Shown here: piece after piece, positions 43,901 through 60,500 of the stretch
How the letters are laid out: each line of letters starts with the position of its first letter
Position numbering within the stretch: the first letter of the stretch is position 1
From: Archangium lipolyticum
GTDB taxonomy: Bacteria > Myxococcota > Myxococcia > Myxococcales > Myxococcaceae
Direction of reading: 5' to 3'
NCBI RefSeq assembly: GCF_024623785.1
Contig: NZ_JANKBZ010000020.1
Location: forward strand, 62,001-126,000
Length of the DNA stretch: 64,000 bases
Position numbers and translations under genes: made by a program
The notes under the pieces: generated by a model
Seen by the model: only the letters and a program-made list of their open reading frames with translations
Database searches by the model: none
Told to the model about the DNA's origin: nothing

Positions 43901-45750
43901 GAGCCGAGACCCAGCTGGCCCCCTCCACCGCGCCCGTGGGCAACCTCGTCGAGCTGTTGCTGCAACGGGCTCAAGCTCCCACGAAGGTCGGTGCGAGTTG
44001 GAAGACGGGGGGCCGCTGGGAGGACGTCACGTGGGGGCACATCCTCGAGGACGTGAAGGCGCTGTCCGCCGGGCTCCTCGCTCGAGGGGTGAAGCCGGGA
44101 GACCGGGTCGCCATCTTCGCCGACACCAGCCTGCGGTGGGTGGTGTGTGATCTGGCCATCTACGCGGCGCGGGCCATCACCGTCCCCATCTACGCGTCCA
44201 ACACCCCGGACGAGGTCCGCTACATCCTCAACCACTCCGAGTCATCGCTCGTCTTCGTGGACCATGACGAGAAGACGCCCAAGCAGGCCGGGCGCGCCAC
44301 CCGCCTGAGGCAGAAGCTCGCCGAGTGTCCCAGCGTGCGCGAGGTGGTCCTCTTCGAGGGCCCGGCCTCCGGCGACGCGGAGCTGACGCTGGAGGACCTG
44401 ATGGCCCGGGGACGCGAGGCCCATGCGGCCCGGCCCGAGTCCTTCGAGGAGCGGGTGCGCTCCATGAAGGCCGACGACATCTGCAGCATCATCTACACCT
44501 CCGGCACCACGGGCGATCCCAAGGGCGTGCTCCTCACCCACGGCAACTGGGCCTACGAGGCCAATGGGGTGAAGCGCATCGGGGTGATGGCGCCCACCGA
44601 CGCGGTGATGATGTTCCTGCCCCTGGCGCACTCCTTCGGGCAGGTGGTGAAGGCCTCCTGGCTGTCCATGGGCTTCCGGATGGTGTTCGCCGAGAGCACG
44701 GACAAGCTGCTGGCCAACCTGGCGGAGACGCGCCCCACCATCCTCCCGGCCGTGCCGCGCGTCTTCGAGAAGGTCTACAACGGCGTGGTGGCCAACGGCT
44801 CCTCTGCCCCGGGCTTGAAGGGCCGCCTGTTCCGCTGGGCGTTCTCCCTCTTCGACGAGTACGTGGAGGCGAAGCTCCAGGGCCGCGAGCCGCCCCAACT
44901 GGGCCTCGCCCTGGCGCGCAAGCTGGTGTTCTCCAAGGTGCGCGCCGCGCTCGACGAGAAGCTGGGTGGCAACATGCGCCTGTTCATCTCCGGTGGCGCG
45001 CCGCTGTCGCGGAAGATCGCGTACTTCTTCGAGCTGCTCGGCTTCAAGGTGCTGGAGGGCTACGGCCTCACCGAGACGTCGGCCGCCACCTGCGTCAACC
45101 TGCCGGAGAAGATCAAGATCGGCACCGTGGGCCCGCCGCTGCCCGGCACCGAGGTGAAGATCGCTCCGGATGGGGAGATCCTCATCCGCGGCCCCGGGGT
45201 GATGAAGGGCTACTACAAGGACGACGCGGCCACCGCGGAGGATCTCGAGCCGGATGGCTGGTACCACACCGGGGACATCGGCGAGGTGGACGCGGAGGGC
45301 TACGTCCGCATCACGGATCGCAAGAAGGACATCATCGTCACCGCCGGCGGCAAGAACATCGCGCCGCAGAACCTCGAGAACACGCTCAAGACGTTCCCGC
45401 TCATCAGCCAGGCGGTGGTGCATGGCGACAAGCGCAAGTACCTGGTGGCGCTCATCACGGTGGCCGAGGAGCCCGCGCGCAAGCTGCTCACCGACAAGGG
45501 CGTGACGCCCGGCTCCTACGCGGAGCTGTGCCGGCGGCCGGAGCTCCGCGCCGCGGTGCAGGAGATCCTCGACAAGGTGAACTCGGGGCTGCCGTCCTAC
45601 AGCACGCTCAAGCGCTTCGCGGTGATGGACGCCGACTTCAGCCAGGAGACCGGCGAGCTGACGCCCAGCCTCAAGGTGAAGCGCAAGCACGTCAGCCTCA
45701 AGCACAAGGCCCTGCTGGACAGCCTCTACGAGGGCGACACCGCCGATTGA
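43897..45750 (+). CDS. Long-chain fatty-acid-CoA ligase (AMP-forming)
   Basis: This 617-residue adenylate-forming ligase has core motif A3 YTSGTTGDPKG, A5 GYGLTETSAATC, A7 YHTGDIGEVD, A8 RKKDIIVTAGGKNIAPQNLE and the catalytic Lys region near STLKRF. The length and these motifs match long-chain acyl-CoA synthetases (FadD/AMP-dependent, plant-type). It activates fatty acids for beta-oxidation or lipid synthesis. It is coupled by ATGA to the secreted TPR-like gene. SCP2 and AMACR-like genes downstream suggest a lipid-metabolism neighbourhood. Confidence 0.94.
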   Translation: MRAETQLAPSTAPVGNLVELLLQRAQAPTKVGASWKTGGRWEDVTWGHILEDVKALSAGLLARGVKPGDRVAIFADTSLRWVVCDLAIYAARAITVPIYASNTPDEVRYILNHSESSLVFVDHDEKTPKQAGRATRLRQKLAECPSVREVVLFEGPASGDAELTLEDLMARGREAHAARPESFEERVRSMKADDICSIIYTSGTTGDPKGVLLTHGNWAYEANGVKRIGVMAPTDAVMMFLPLAHSFGQVVKASWLSMGFRMVFAESTDKLLANLAETRPTILPAVPRVFEKVYNGVVANGSSAPGLKGRLFRWAFSLFDEYVEAKLQGREPPQLGLALARKLVFSKVRAALDEKLGGNMRLFISGGAPLSRKIAYFFELLGFKVLEGYGLTETSAATCVNLPEKIKIGTVGPPLPGTEVKIAPDGEILIRGPGVMKGYYKDDAATAEDLEPDGWYHTGDIGEVDAEGYVRITDRKKDIIVTAGGKNIAPQNLENTLKTFPLISQAVVHGDKRKYLVALITVAEEPARKLLTDKGVTPGSYAELCRRPELRAAVQEILDKVNSGLPSYSTLKRFAVMDADFSQETGELTPSLKVKRKHVSLKHKALLDSLYEGDTAD

Positions 45751-45855
45751 GCGGGCGCCCGGCCGGCTGGCCGCTGCTGGAGCGGCGACGCCCGTTCAGC
45801 CTCACCCCAGGAGGGCGGGCCGAGCGGGCGCTTGGTACGGCGATGGACCGGGCTC

Positions 45856-46101
45856 TCAGCCCTGGTGGGTGGTGGTGGTGGTGCTGCGGGCGTTGACGTC
45901 CTTGTCCACGCCACCGCCGCTCGCCAGCGTCCCCGACGGCTTCTTGTCCTCGGCGGCGGGGGCCTCCTCGCCACCGAAGCCGCGCTTGAAGTTGCGGATG
46001 GCGCTTCCCAGCGCGGAGCCGAGCTGCGGCAGGCGCGAGCCTCCGAAGAGGAGCAGCAGCACCCCCATGATCAGCAGAATCTCCGACATCTTCAGACCCA
46101 T
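45856..46101 (-). CDS. tatA: Twin-arginine translocase protein TatA/TatE
   Basis: This 81-residue protein starts at ATG 46101 with AAGGAG upstream. It has the TatA plan: short periplasmic end, one TM helix (ILLIMGVLLLLFGG), hinge FGGSRLPQLG, amphipathic helix SALGSAIRNFKRGFGG and an unstructured acidic/Thr-rich tail. TatA forms the protein-conducting assembly that exports folded proteins with TatBC. tatB and tatC are not in the window. It lies downstream of the degenerate histidine kinase gene on the same strand. Confidence 0.93.
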   Translation of the reverse strand: MGLKMSEILLIMGVLLLLFGGSRLPQLGSALGSAIRNFKRGFGGEEAPAAEDKKPSGTLASGGGVDKDVNARSTTTTTHQG

Positions 46102-46175
46102 CTCGCACTCCTTGGAAAAGGCCGGGGCAGGATAGCCTCGGAGGGCGCGGGTCGCCAGCAAGACGATCGGGAGGC

Positions 46176-47198
46176 TCAGGCCTGGGCGCTCGCCGAGGAA
46201 GCGAGTGCGATGGGGAGTGTAAGGAAGAGGGTGATCCCTCCCTCGTCCGCCGTCACCCCCACGGAGCCGCCCAGCGCCTCGATCTCCTGCCGCGCGAGGC
46301 CCAGCCGCAGCGGATCCTCCAGCTTCTTCTCCCGGAAGGCGCGCTCCTCCCGCGCGAAGGTGAGGGCGGTCTCCTCCTCCGAGGGAGGCACGCCGTCACG
46401 CCGTACCTCCACCCGCAGGCCCCCATCCTCCGGCCTCGCCCGCACCCTCAACTGCTCCCCGGGCTGGACGTGCAGCAGGTGGTGGCGGATGAAGGCCTCC
46501 ACGGCGTGCTGCACACGGCCTCCGTCCACCTCCACCTCGGGCAGGGCCGTGCCGGGCAGCTCCAGGCTCAGGCCCACGCTCGCCGCGCCCGCCGCCTCCA
46601 GCTGGTGCTCCACCGCCTGGGCCAGCAGCGGTTCGAGCGCCTGTTTCTCCGCCTCGCACGCCAGCATGCCGAGGTCGGCCCGGCTCGCATCGAAGAAATC
46701 CTGGGCGAAGGACAGGGCCCGGTCCGTGTTCCGGAGAATGGTCTCCAACCCGCGTTTGGCCTTGGGCTCGAGCGGGATGCGGCCATTGAGCAGCAGGGCG
46801 GCATAGGAGCGCACGTTCGCCAGGGAGCCCCGCAGATCATGAGAGGCCAGCCCCAGATAGCGCACCCGGCGCCGGACGAGCTCCTCATCCCCCTCGACGG
46901 GCAGCGTCCACAACAGCCTCGCTCCGTCCTCCAGGGGGCGCTCGCCCGCCCGGAGCAGCCGCCCCTCGTGCTCCCACAGATCCGCACCTGGCCGCTGGCG
47001 GAAGCCCACGCCCCTCAGCAGCTCCTCCAGCGAGCCCACGGCTTCGGGCAGCTGTGCCACCCCCAGGTGGGCCCGCATCCGTCCATCCACCTCGCGCAGA
47101 TGACCTCGACGCGAGAGGATGGCGAATCCGGGCGCATCCTCCCCGGCCACCACCCGCTGCTCCCCCTCTTCCCTCACGCCTGCCGTCTCCTGGTCCAT
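46176..47198 (-). CDS. Degenerate sensor histidine kinase
   Basis: This 340-residue cytoplasmic protein has a PAS-like N-terminal region, a HisKA dimerisation helix with His120 (GLASHDLRGSLANVRSYAALL, split across the helix) and a C-terminal HATPase-like domain. The N-box is poor (VQHAVEAFIRHHLLHV lacks the usual Asn) and the G1 box is weak (RRDGVPPSEEE). It may bind nucleotide badly or act as a phosphatase or adaptor. It is divergent from a receiver gene about 180 bases away, its likely partner. There is no membrane segment. Confidence 0.8.
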   Translation of the reverse strand: MDQETAGVREEGEQRVVAGEDAPGFAILSRRGHLREVDGRMRAHLGVAQLPEAVGSLEELLRGVGFRQRPGADLWEHEGRLLRAGERPLEDGARLLWTLPVEGDEELVRRRVRYLGLASHDLRGSLANVRSYAALLLNGRIPLEPKAKRGLETILRNTDRALSFAQDFFDASRADLGMLACEAEKQALEPLLAQAVEHQLEAAGAASVGLSLELPGTALPEVEVDGGRVQHAVEAFIRHHLLHVQPGEQLRVRARPEDGGLRVEVRRDGVPPSEEETALTFAREERAFREKKLEDPLRLGLARQEIEALGGSVGVTADEGGITLFLTLPIALASSASAQA

Positions 47199-47376
47199 GG
47201 GTTAGGAGAACGGTGGGCAGGCACTGTCGATTTTGCAACGAGCCTGCCAACCTGCCCCTCGTACCAGTTGATATCTTCCGTACCCTTCCGCTCGGATTCG
47301 GCGAAAATCTGGGTGCGCGCAACCTCAGGAGAAAAATCTGTCCTCAGCTCACTCTCAGCACCCTGATGCCAGTGTC

Positions 47377-47748
47377 GTGCTGGTGGTCGATGACGACCCC
47401 GACATCCTCGAGGCCCTCTCCGAGATTCTCGAGGCCGAGGGCTTCGAGATTCGCCGCGCCCGCAACGGAAAGGAGGCGCTGGAGCGCCTCGAGCCGGATC
47501 CTCCCCAGCTCATCCTGTTGGACCTGATGATGCCGGTGATGGACGGCTGGGAGTTCGCCCAGCGGATGAGGCAGAAGCCGAACGTGGCCAACATCCCGCT
47601 CATCGTCCTGAGTGCGGATCGCAACGTGGGCAGCAAGGCCACGGACATCGGCGCGGTGGGCCACCTGGCCAAGCCCTTCGAGCTCAACGACCTGCTGGAG
47701 ATGGTCCGGCGTTCACTGGGGCAAGCCCAGGCCAGTGCCGGACGCTGA
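47377..47748 (+). CDS. Single-domain response regulator
   Basis: This receiver has phosphoacceptor Asp49 in LILLDLMMPVMDG, Ser79 and Lys99 in HLAKPFEL, numbered from GTG 47377. That start begins abruptly inside strand 1 (LVVDDDPD). An AGGAG box at 47327-47331 is followed seven bases later by an in-frame CTG (47338), which would add 13 residues and give a normal strand 1. The CTG start is a real possibility. The divergent degenerate histidine kinase is the likely partner. Confidence 0.9.
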   Translation: MLVVDDDPDILEALSEILEAEGFEIRRARNGKEALERLEPDPPQLILLDLMMPVMDGWEFAQRMRQKPNVANIPLIVLSADRNVGSKATDIGAVGHLAKPFELNDLLEMVRRSLGQAQASAGR

Positions 47749-47837
47749 GGGGCGCCAGCTGGCTTGACCTGCCCGGGTACCATCATTACGGTCCGCCCGT
47801 CGTTGATTCAGCAGTCAATCCTCCAAAGGAGAGTGCC

Positions 47838-48167
47838 ATGTCGAACGCTCAGGAGATCATCGAGAAGGACATCCCGACCACGCTGCAGCAGAACCCGCAG
47901 CTGGCCAAGGACATCAACTCGGTCATCCACTTCAACATCACCGGCGACAACGGGGGCACCTGGACGCTGGACTGCACCAAGCCGGCCGACTGGGTCTCCA
48001 AGGGCGCCGAGGGCACCCCGAAGATGACCATCACCGTCAGCAACGACGACTTCGTGAAGATCCGCGCCAAGCAGCTCAACGCCCAGATGGCCGCCATGCA
48101 GGGCAAGCTCAAGTTCAAGCCGATGGACATGGGCCTCGCCATGAAGCTGGCGAAGCTGCTCGGCTAG
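47838..48167 (+). CDS. SCP2 sterol-binding domain protein
   Basis: This 109-residue protein consists of a single SCP2 domain (SVIHFNITGDNGGTWTLDC, ADWVSKGAEGTPKMTITVSNDDFVKI, GKLKFKPMDMGLAMKLAKLL). Such proteins bind lipids or acyl-CoA in a hydrophobic tunnel. A strong AAAGGAGA box precedes ATG 47838. A rho-independent terminator follows. The next gene encodes an AMACR-type enzyme, and peroxisomal SCP2 and AMACR act on the same branched lipids in eukaryotes, an interesting parallel only. Confidence 0.92.
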   Translation: MSNAQEIIEKDIPTTLQQNPQLAKDINSVIHFNITGDNGGTWTLDCTKPADWVSKGAEGTPKMTITVSNDDFVKIRAKQLNAQMAAMQGKLKFKPMDMGLAMKLAKLLG

Positions 48168-48206
48168 AATCGCCGGAGCCGCGCCTCCAGGCGCGAGTCT
48201 CCTCGG

Positions 48207-48247
48207 GCGGCGCGAGCTCCTCTCCGGGGCCGCGCCGCTTCTTTTTT
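48207..48247 (+). terminator. Rho-independent terminator after the SCP2 gene
   Basis: An eight-base stem GCGGCGCG/CGCGCCGC (48207-48214 with 48231-48238) is followed by CTTCTTTTTT-type T run ending at 48247. This is a classical intrinsic terminator. Confidence 0.85.
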
Positions 48248-48282
48248 GTCCGCATCTCCCCCCAGCCCCCCACTCCCCCAAC

Positions 48283-49455
48283 ATGAACACGCTTCCCCTG
48301 TCCGGGCTCAAGGTCCTGGATCTGTCCCGGCTGCTGCCGGGCCCGTACGCCACGCTGGTGCTCGCCGACCTGGGCGCCACGGTGGACAAGGTCGAGGACC
48401 CCGACGGCGGTGACTACATCCGCCAGATGCCGCCGATGCGCGACGACGAGAGCGCGCTCTACTACGGCCTCAACCGCAACAAGCGCTCGCTGGTGCTCAA
48501 CCTCAAGTCCCCCGAGGGGCGCGAGGCCTTGAAGCGGCTGGTGCGCGGCTACGACGTGCTGGTGGAGAGCTTCCGGCCTGGTGTGATGGACAAGCTGGGC
48601 GTGGGCTGGAGCGTGCTGCGCGAGCAGAACCCCCGGCTCGTCTACTGCGCCATCTCCGGTTATGGGCAGACGGGGCCGGACCGGCTCAAGGCGGGGCACG
48701 ACATCAACTACGCGGCGCGCGCGGGCGTGCTCGGCTACGGCGGGGACGCGGAGGGCGCACCGGCCTTCCCGGGCGTGCAGCTCGGCGACATCGGCGGCGG
48801 CAGCCTCTTCGCGCTGGTGGGCATCCTCGCGGCGCTCCACGAGCGCGAGCGCACCGGGGAGGGCCGCCTCGTGGACGTGTCCATGACGGATGGCGCCCTG
48901 GCCTTCCTCCACATGCACCTGGCGGCGCGGCTCGTCATGGGCGAGCACGGCCAACCCCTGCGCCGCGGCCGCGAGGCCCTCAACGGCGGCTATGCCTGCT
49001 ATGGCCTGTACCGCACCAGCGATGGCCGCTACCTGTCCGTGGGCGCGCTGGAGCCCAAGTTCCTCGCCGGTGTGTGTGAGGTTTTGGGCCGCCCGGAGCT
49101 CCTCGCGGACGCCTACGACACGGGTGAGGCCGGTCTGAGAGTGAAGTCTGAGTTCACTCGCATCTTCGCCGAGCACCCCTTGTCCCATTGGAAGGAGCGC
49201 TTCGCGGGCAGGGACCTGTGTGTCGAACCCGTCCTCGAGGGCGATGAGGTGTTGGAGGATCCCCAGCTCCGCGCGCGTGGCCTTTTCATCGAGTCTGAAG
49301 ACTCTCAGCGGGGACGGAAGGTGATCCATCTCCTCACACCACTGCGAATGGGAGAGACACCCTTGCGGCCTCCTCCCACTCTTGGACAGCACTCTCACAA
49401 AATTCTTTCAGAGGCAGGCTTCAGCCCTGAAGAAATCGAAAAGCTGGCGAACTGA
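48283..49455 (+). CDS. Family III CoA transferase/alpha-methylacyl-CoA racemase-like protein
   Basis: This 390-residue CaiB/BaiF enzyme has the N-terminal LKVLDLSRLLPGPYATLVLADLG split by the fold, NRNKRSLVLNLKSPEG and SGYGQTGP. The AMACR catalytic set is visible: His139 in AGHDINY, Asp169 in LGDIGGG and Glu257 in GALEPKF. Intact His, Asp and Glu favour a 2-methylacyl-CoA racemase over a formyl-CoA transferase. The gene lies 325 bases before the PKS operon on the same strand and could supply or edit methyl-branched acyl-CoAs. That link is inference. Confidence 0.88.
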   Translation: MNTLPLSGLKVLDLSRLLPGPYATLVLADLGATVDKVEDPDGGDYIRQMPPMRDDESALYYGLNRNKRSLVLNLKSPEGREALKRLVRGYDVLVESFRPGVMDKLGVGWSVLREQNPRLVYCAISGYGQTGPDRLKAGHDINYAARAGVLGYGGDAEGAPAFPGVQLGDIGGGSLFALVGILAALHERERTGEGRLVDVSMTDGALAFLHMHLAARLVMGEHGQPLRRGREALNGGYACYGLYRTSDGRYLSVGALEPKFLAGVCEVLGRPELLADAYDTGEAGLRVKSEFTRIFAEHPLSHWKERFAGRDLCVEPVLEGDEVLEDPQLRARGLFIESEDSQRGRKVIHLLTPLRMGETPLRPPPTLGQHSHKILSEAGFSPEEIEKLAN

Positions 49456-49780
49456 GTTCTGTCTGGAATTGGCGGAATCGGTTTGGGAGACCCCGGTACG
49501 TCTGGAGTCCTGGATCTCCCGTAAAGGGTGGGGGTCTGCCTTTACCCGCTCCCCCTGCAAAAAAAGACATGAGATTTTGGGGCATGCCGAGTCCGAGTGC
49601 CGCATCTCTGGGTTTATTGGCGTCCGGCAACCTGGCGGGGGGGAATGGCATCCTTGAGACGACCTGAGCGCTGGATGGCAAACCACGCGAACCCCGTGAG
49701 AGTCGTAATTCATTGACAGTCTGGCGGTTGACACTCACCAAGCTCGCAGTGGACCGTTGTCGGTCACAGGAAGGCAACTC
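49456..49780 (+). promoter_or_regulatory. 325-base region upstream of the PKS operon
   Basis: No gene is supported here. The region is lower in GC. A GTAAAGG/CCTTTAC hairpin at 49521-49545 may end the upstream transcript. Two TTGACA boxes start at 49713 and 49728, exactly 15 bases apart, with no good -10 element after either. They may be a -35 region or operator repeats. Confidence 0.4.
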
Positions 49781-57525
<7,745 letters not shown>

Positions 57526-57529
<4 letters not shown>

Positions 57530-60500
57530 GTGACGACGTCAAGGACGAGCTCAAGCAGCGCCTGGCGCGCGCGGTGCTGGCCATGCAGAAGATGCAGGCC
57601 CGCATCGACGCGCTGGAGCTGGCTCGCACCGAGCCCATCGCCATCGTGGGGATGGGCTGCCGCTTCCCGGGAGGCGCGGACACGCCGGAGGCCTACTGGA
57701 AGCTGCTGGCGGAGGGGCGCGAGGCCATCCGCCGCGAGCCGGCCTCGCGCCGCTCGGGAGCGGAGGGCTCGGGGGCGCGCTGGGGCGGCTACCTGGACGA
57801 TGTGAGCGGCTTCGACGCGGGCTTCTTCGGCATCTCCCCACGCGAGGCCGCCAGTCTGGATCCGCAACAGCGGCTGCTGCTGGAGGTCGTCTGGGAGGCC
57901 CTGGAGCACGCGGGGGTGGATCCGGAGCGGCTGGCGGGCTCGCCCACGGGCGTCTTCGTGGGCCTCACCGGCAATGACTACGAGCGGCTGTTGCCCTCGG
58001 CGCCGGGCCAGGTGGACGCCTACTTCGTCACGGGCAACGGCCACTGCTTCCCGCCCGGGCGCCTCTCCTACCTGCTCGGGTTGCAGGGGCCGAGCCTCGC
58101 CGTGGACACGGCCTGCTCCTCGTCGCTCGTCGCGGTGCACCTGGCCTGCCAGAGCCTGCGCGGTGGCGAGTGCAACCTGGCGCTCGCCGGCGGGGTGAAC
58201 CTCATCCTGGACTCGTTCATCACGGAGGGGCTCGTGCGCATGCAGGCGCTCTCTCCGAATGGGCGGTGCAGCGCCTTCGACGCGCGGGCCAATGGCTTCG
58301 TGCGCGGCGAGGGCTGCGGCGTCGTGGTGCTCAAGCGCCTGTCGGACGCGAAGGCGCAGGGGGACGACATCCTCGCCATCATCCGGGGCTCCGCCATCAA
58401 CCAGGATGGCCGCTCCACGGGCTTCACCGCGCCCAACGTGCTCGCGCAGCAGGCCCTGCTGCGGCAGGCGCTGGCCAGCGCGCGCGTGGAACCTTCCTCC
58501 ATTGGTTATGTGGAGGCGCATGGCACCGGCACCCCGCTGGGAGATCCCATCGAGGTCGAGGCGCTGATCGACGTGCTGGGCAAGCCGAGGGAGGACGGCT
58601 CCCGGTGCGCGCTCGCGTCGGTGAAGACGAACCTGGGGCACCTGGAGGCGGCGGCGGGCGTCGCGGGGCTCATCAAGGCGGTGCTGGCGCTCCGGCACCA
58701 GGCCATCCCCCGGCACCTGAACTTCAGCCGGCTCAACCCGCGCATCCAGCTGGAGGGCACGCCGTTCTTCGTCCCCACCGAGCAGCAGCCGTGGGCGCGG
58801 GGCGAAGCGCCCAGGCGCGCGGGGGTGAGCTCGTTCGGCATGAGCGGGACGAACGCCCACGTCATCCTGGAGGAGGCACCTCCGAAGGCGGCTCCCGAGC
58901 AGGTTCCGGCCGCGCGTCCCGGGCACCTGCTGACGCTCTCGGCCCGGAGCGAGGAGGCCCTGGTGGAGCTGGCGCGCCGCCACGCCGAGCACCTCGGTGC
59001 CCACCCGGAGCTGGACGTGGCGGACGTGTGCTTCACCGCCAACACCACCCGGGCCCGGCTCCCGTTCCGGCTGGCGGTGGCGGGCGGTTCGACGGAGGCG
59101 CTGACCACGGGCTTGAAGGCCTTCGCCTCGGGCTCCAAGCCGGAGCAGGTGGCCCATGGCAAGGCGGGGAACACCGCTCCAAAGGTGGCCTTCCTCTTCA
59201 CCGGGCAGGGCTCGCAGTTCACCGGCATGGGGCGGAGGCTCTACGAGACGTCCGAGGTCTACCGTGAGGCGCTCGACCGCTGCGCCGCGAAGCTGAAGCC
59301 GAGGATGGATCTGCTCTCGGTGCTCTTCCCCAAGGAAGGAGCGCCGTCTCCCATCGATCAGACCCTCTACAGCCAGCCGGCCCTGTTCGCGCTGGAGTAC
59401 GCGCTGGCGGAGGTGTGGCGCTCGTGGGGCGTGGTGCCGGATGCCGTCATGGGGCACAGCGTGGGCGAGTTCGCCGCCGCGTGCGTGGCGGGCATCCTCT
59501 CCATGGAGGACGCGCTGGAGCTCATCGCCGAGCGCGGACGCCTCATGCAGGCGCTGCCCGCCGGGGGCGTCATGGCCACGGTGTTCGCCACCGAGGAGCA
59601 GGTGGCCCCGCTGCTCGCGCCCTTCCGGGACCGGGTGTCCATCGCCGCGTACAACGCCCCGGGCCAGCTGTCCCTCTCGGGCGAGGGCGAGGCGGTGGCG
59701 CACATCACCTCGGCGCTGGAGGCCCAGGGCATCGCCGTGCGGCGGCTCAACGTCTCGCACGCCTTCCACTCGCCGCTGCTGGAGCCGATGCTCGGCGCCC
59801 TGGAGACGAAGGCGGCGGGGTTGACGCTGTCGCCCGCGAAGCTGCCGCTCATCTCCAACGTGACCGGCCGGCCGGTGGGGCCCGGCGAGCTGGGCGCCCC
59901 GGGCTACTGGCGCCGCCATGCGCGCGAGGCCGTGCGCTTCCAGCAGGGCCTGGAGTCCCTGCGCGGGCTGGGCATCGACACCTTCGTGGAGGTGGGCCCC
60001 CACACCACGCTGCTGGGGCTCGGACGGGCCTGCCTGGGCGAGGGGCCGGCGTACCTCCCCTCGCTGCGCAAGGGCCGGGATGACCTGGAGCAGCTGCTGG
60101 GGACCCTGGGTCGCCTGTTCGTGCACGGCTACCCGCTGGACTGGCGCAAGGTGGACCCGGAGCCGGCGCGCCGCAAGGTGGAGCTGCCGCACTACCCGTG
60201 GCAACGCCAGCGGTACTGGGTGCCCGCCGTGGCGTCCGAGTCCACGCGTCCCGCGACGGTGGTGGTGGAGGTCCCCGCCAGCAAGCCCGAGCAGGGCGTG
60301 CGGGGCGAGCTGTACGGGGTGGAGTGGGCACCCTCCGAGCGCAAGGGGTCCGCCGCCGGGCCCTCGGGCGGCACCTGGCTGCTGCTGTGCGATCAGGGCG
60401 GAGTGGGTGAGCGCCTGGCCGAGGCCCTGGGGCCCGACTGCGTGAAGGTGTACGCGGGCTCGGCGCCGGGGCCGGAGTCCCTGGCGGTGTCCCCGCTGGA

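Noticed and set aside
49408-49734. A 108-residue minus-strand frame before the PKS operon
   Set aside because: It overlaps the end of the CoA-enzyme gene and has no recognisable domain or ribosome-binding site.
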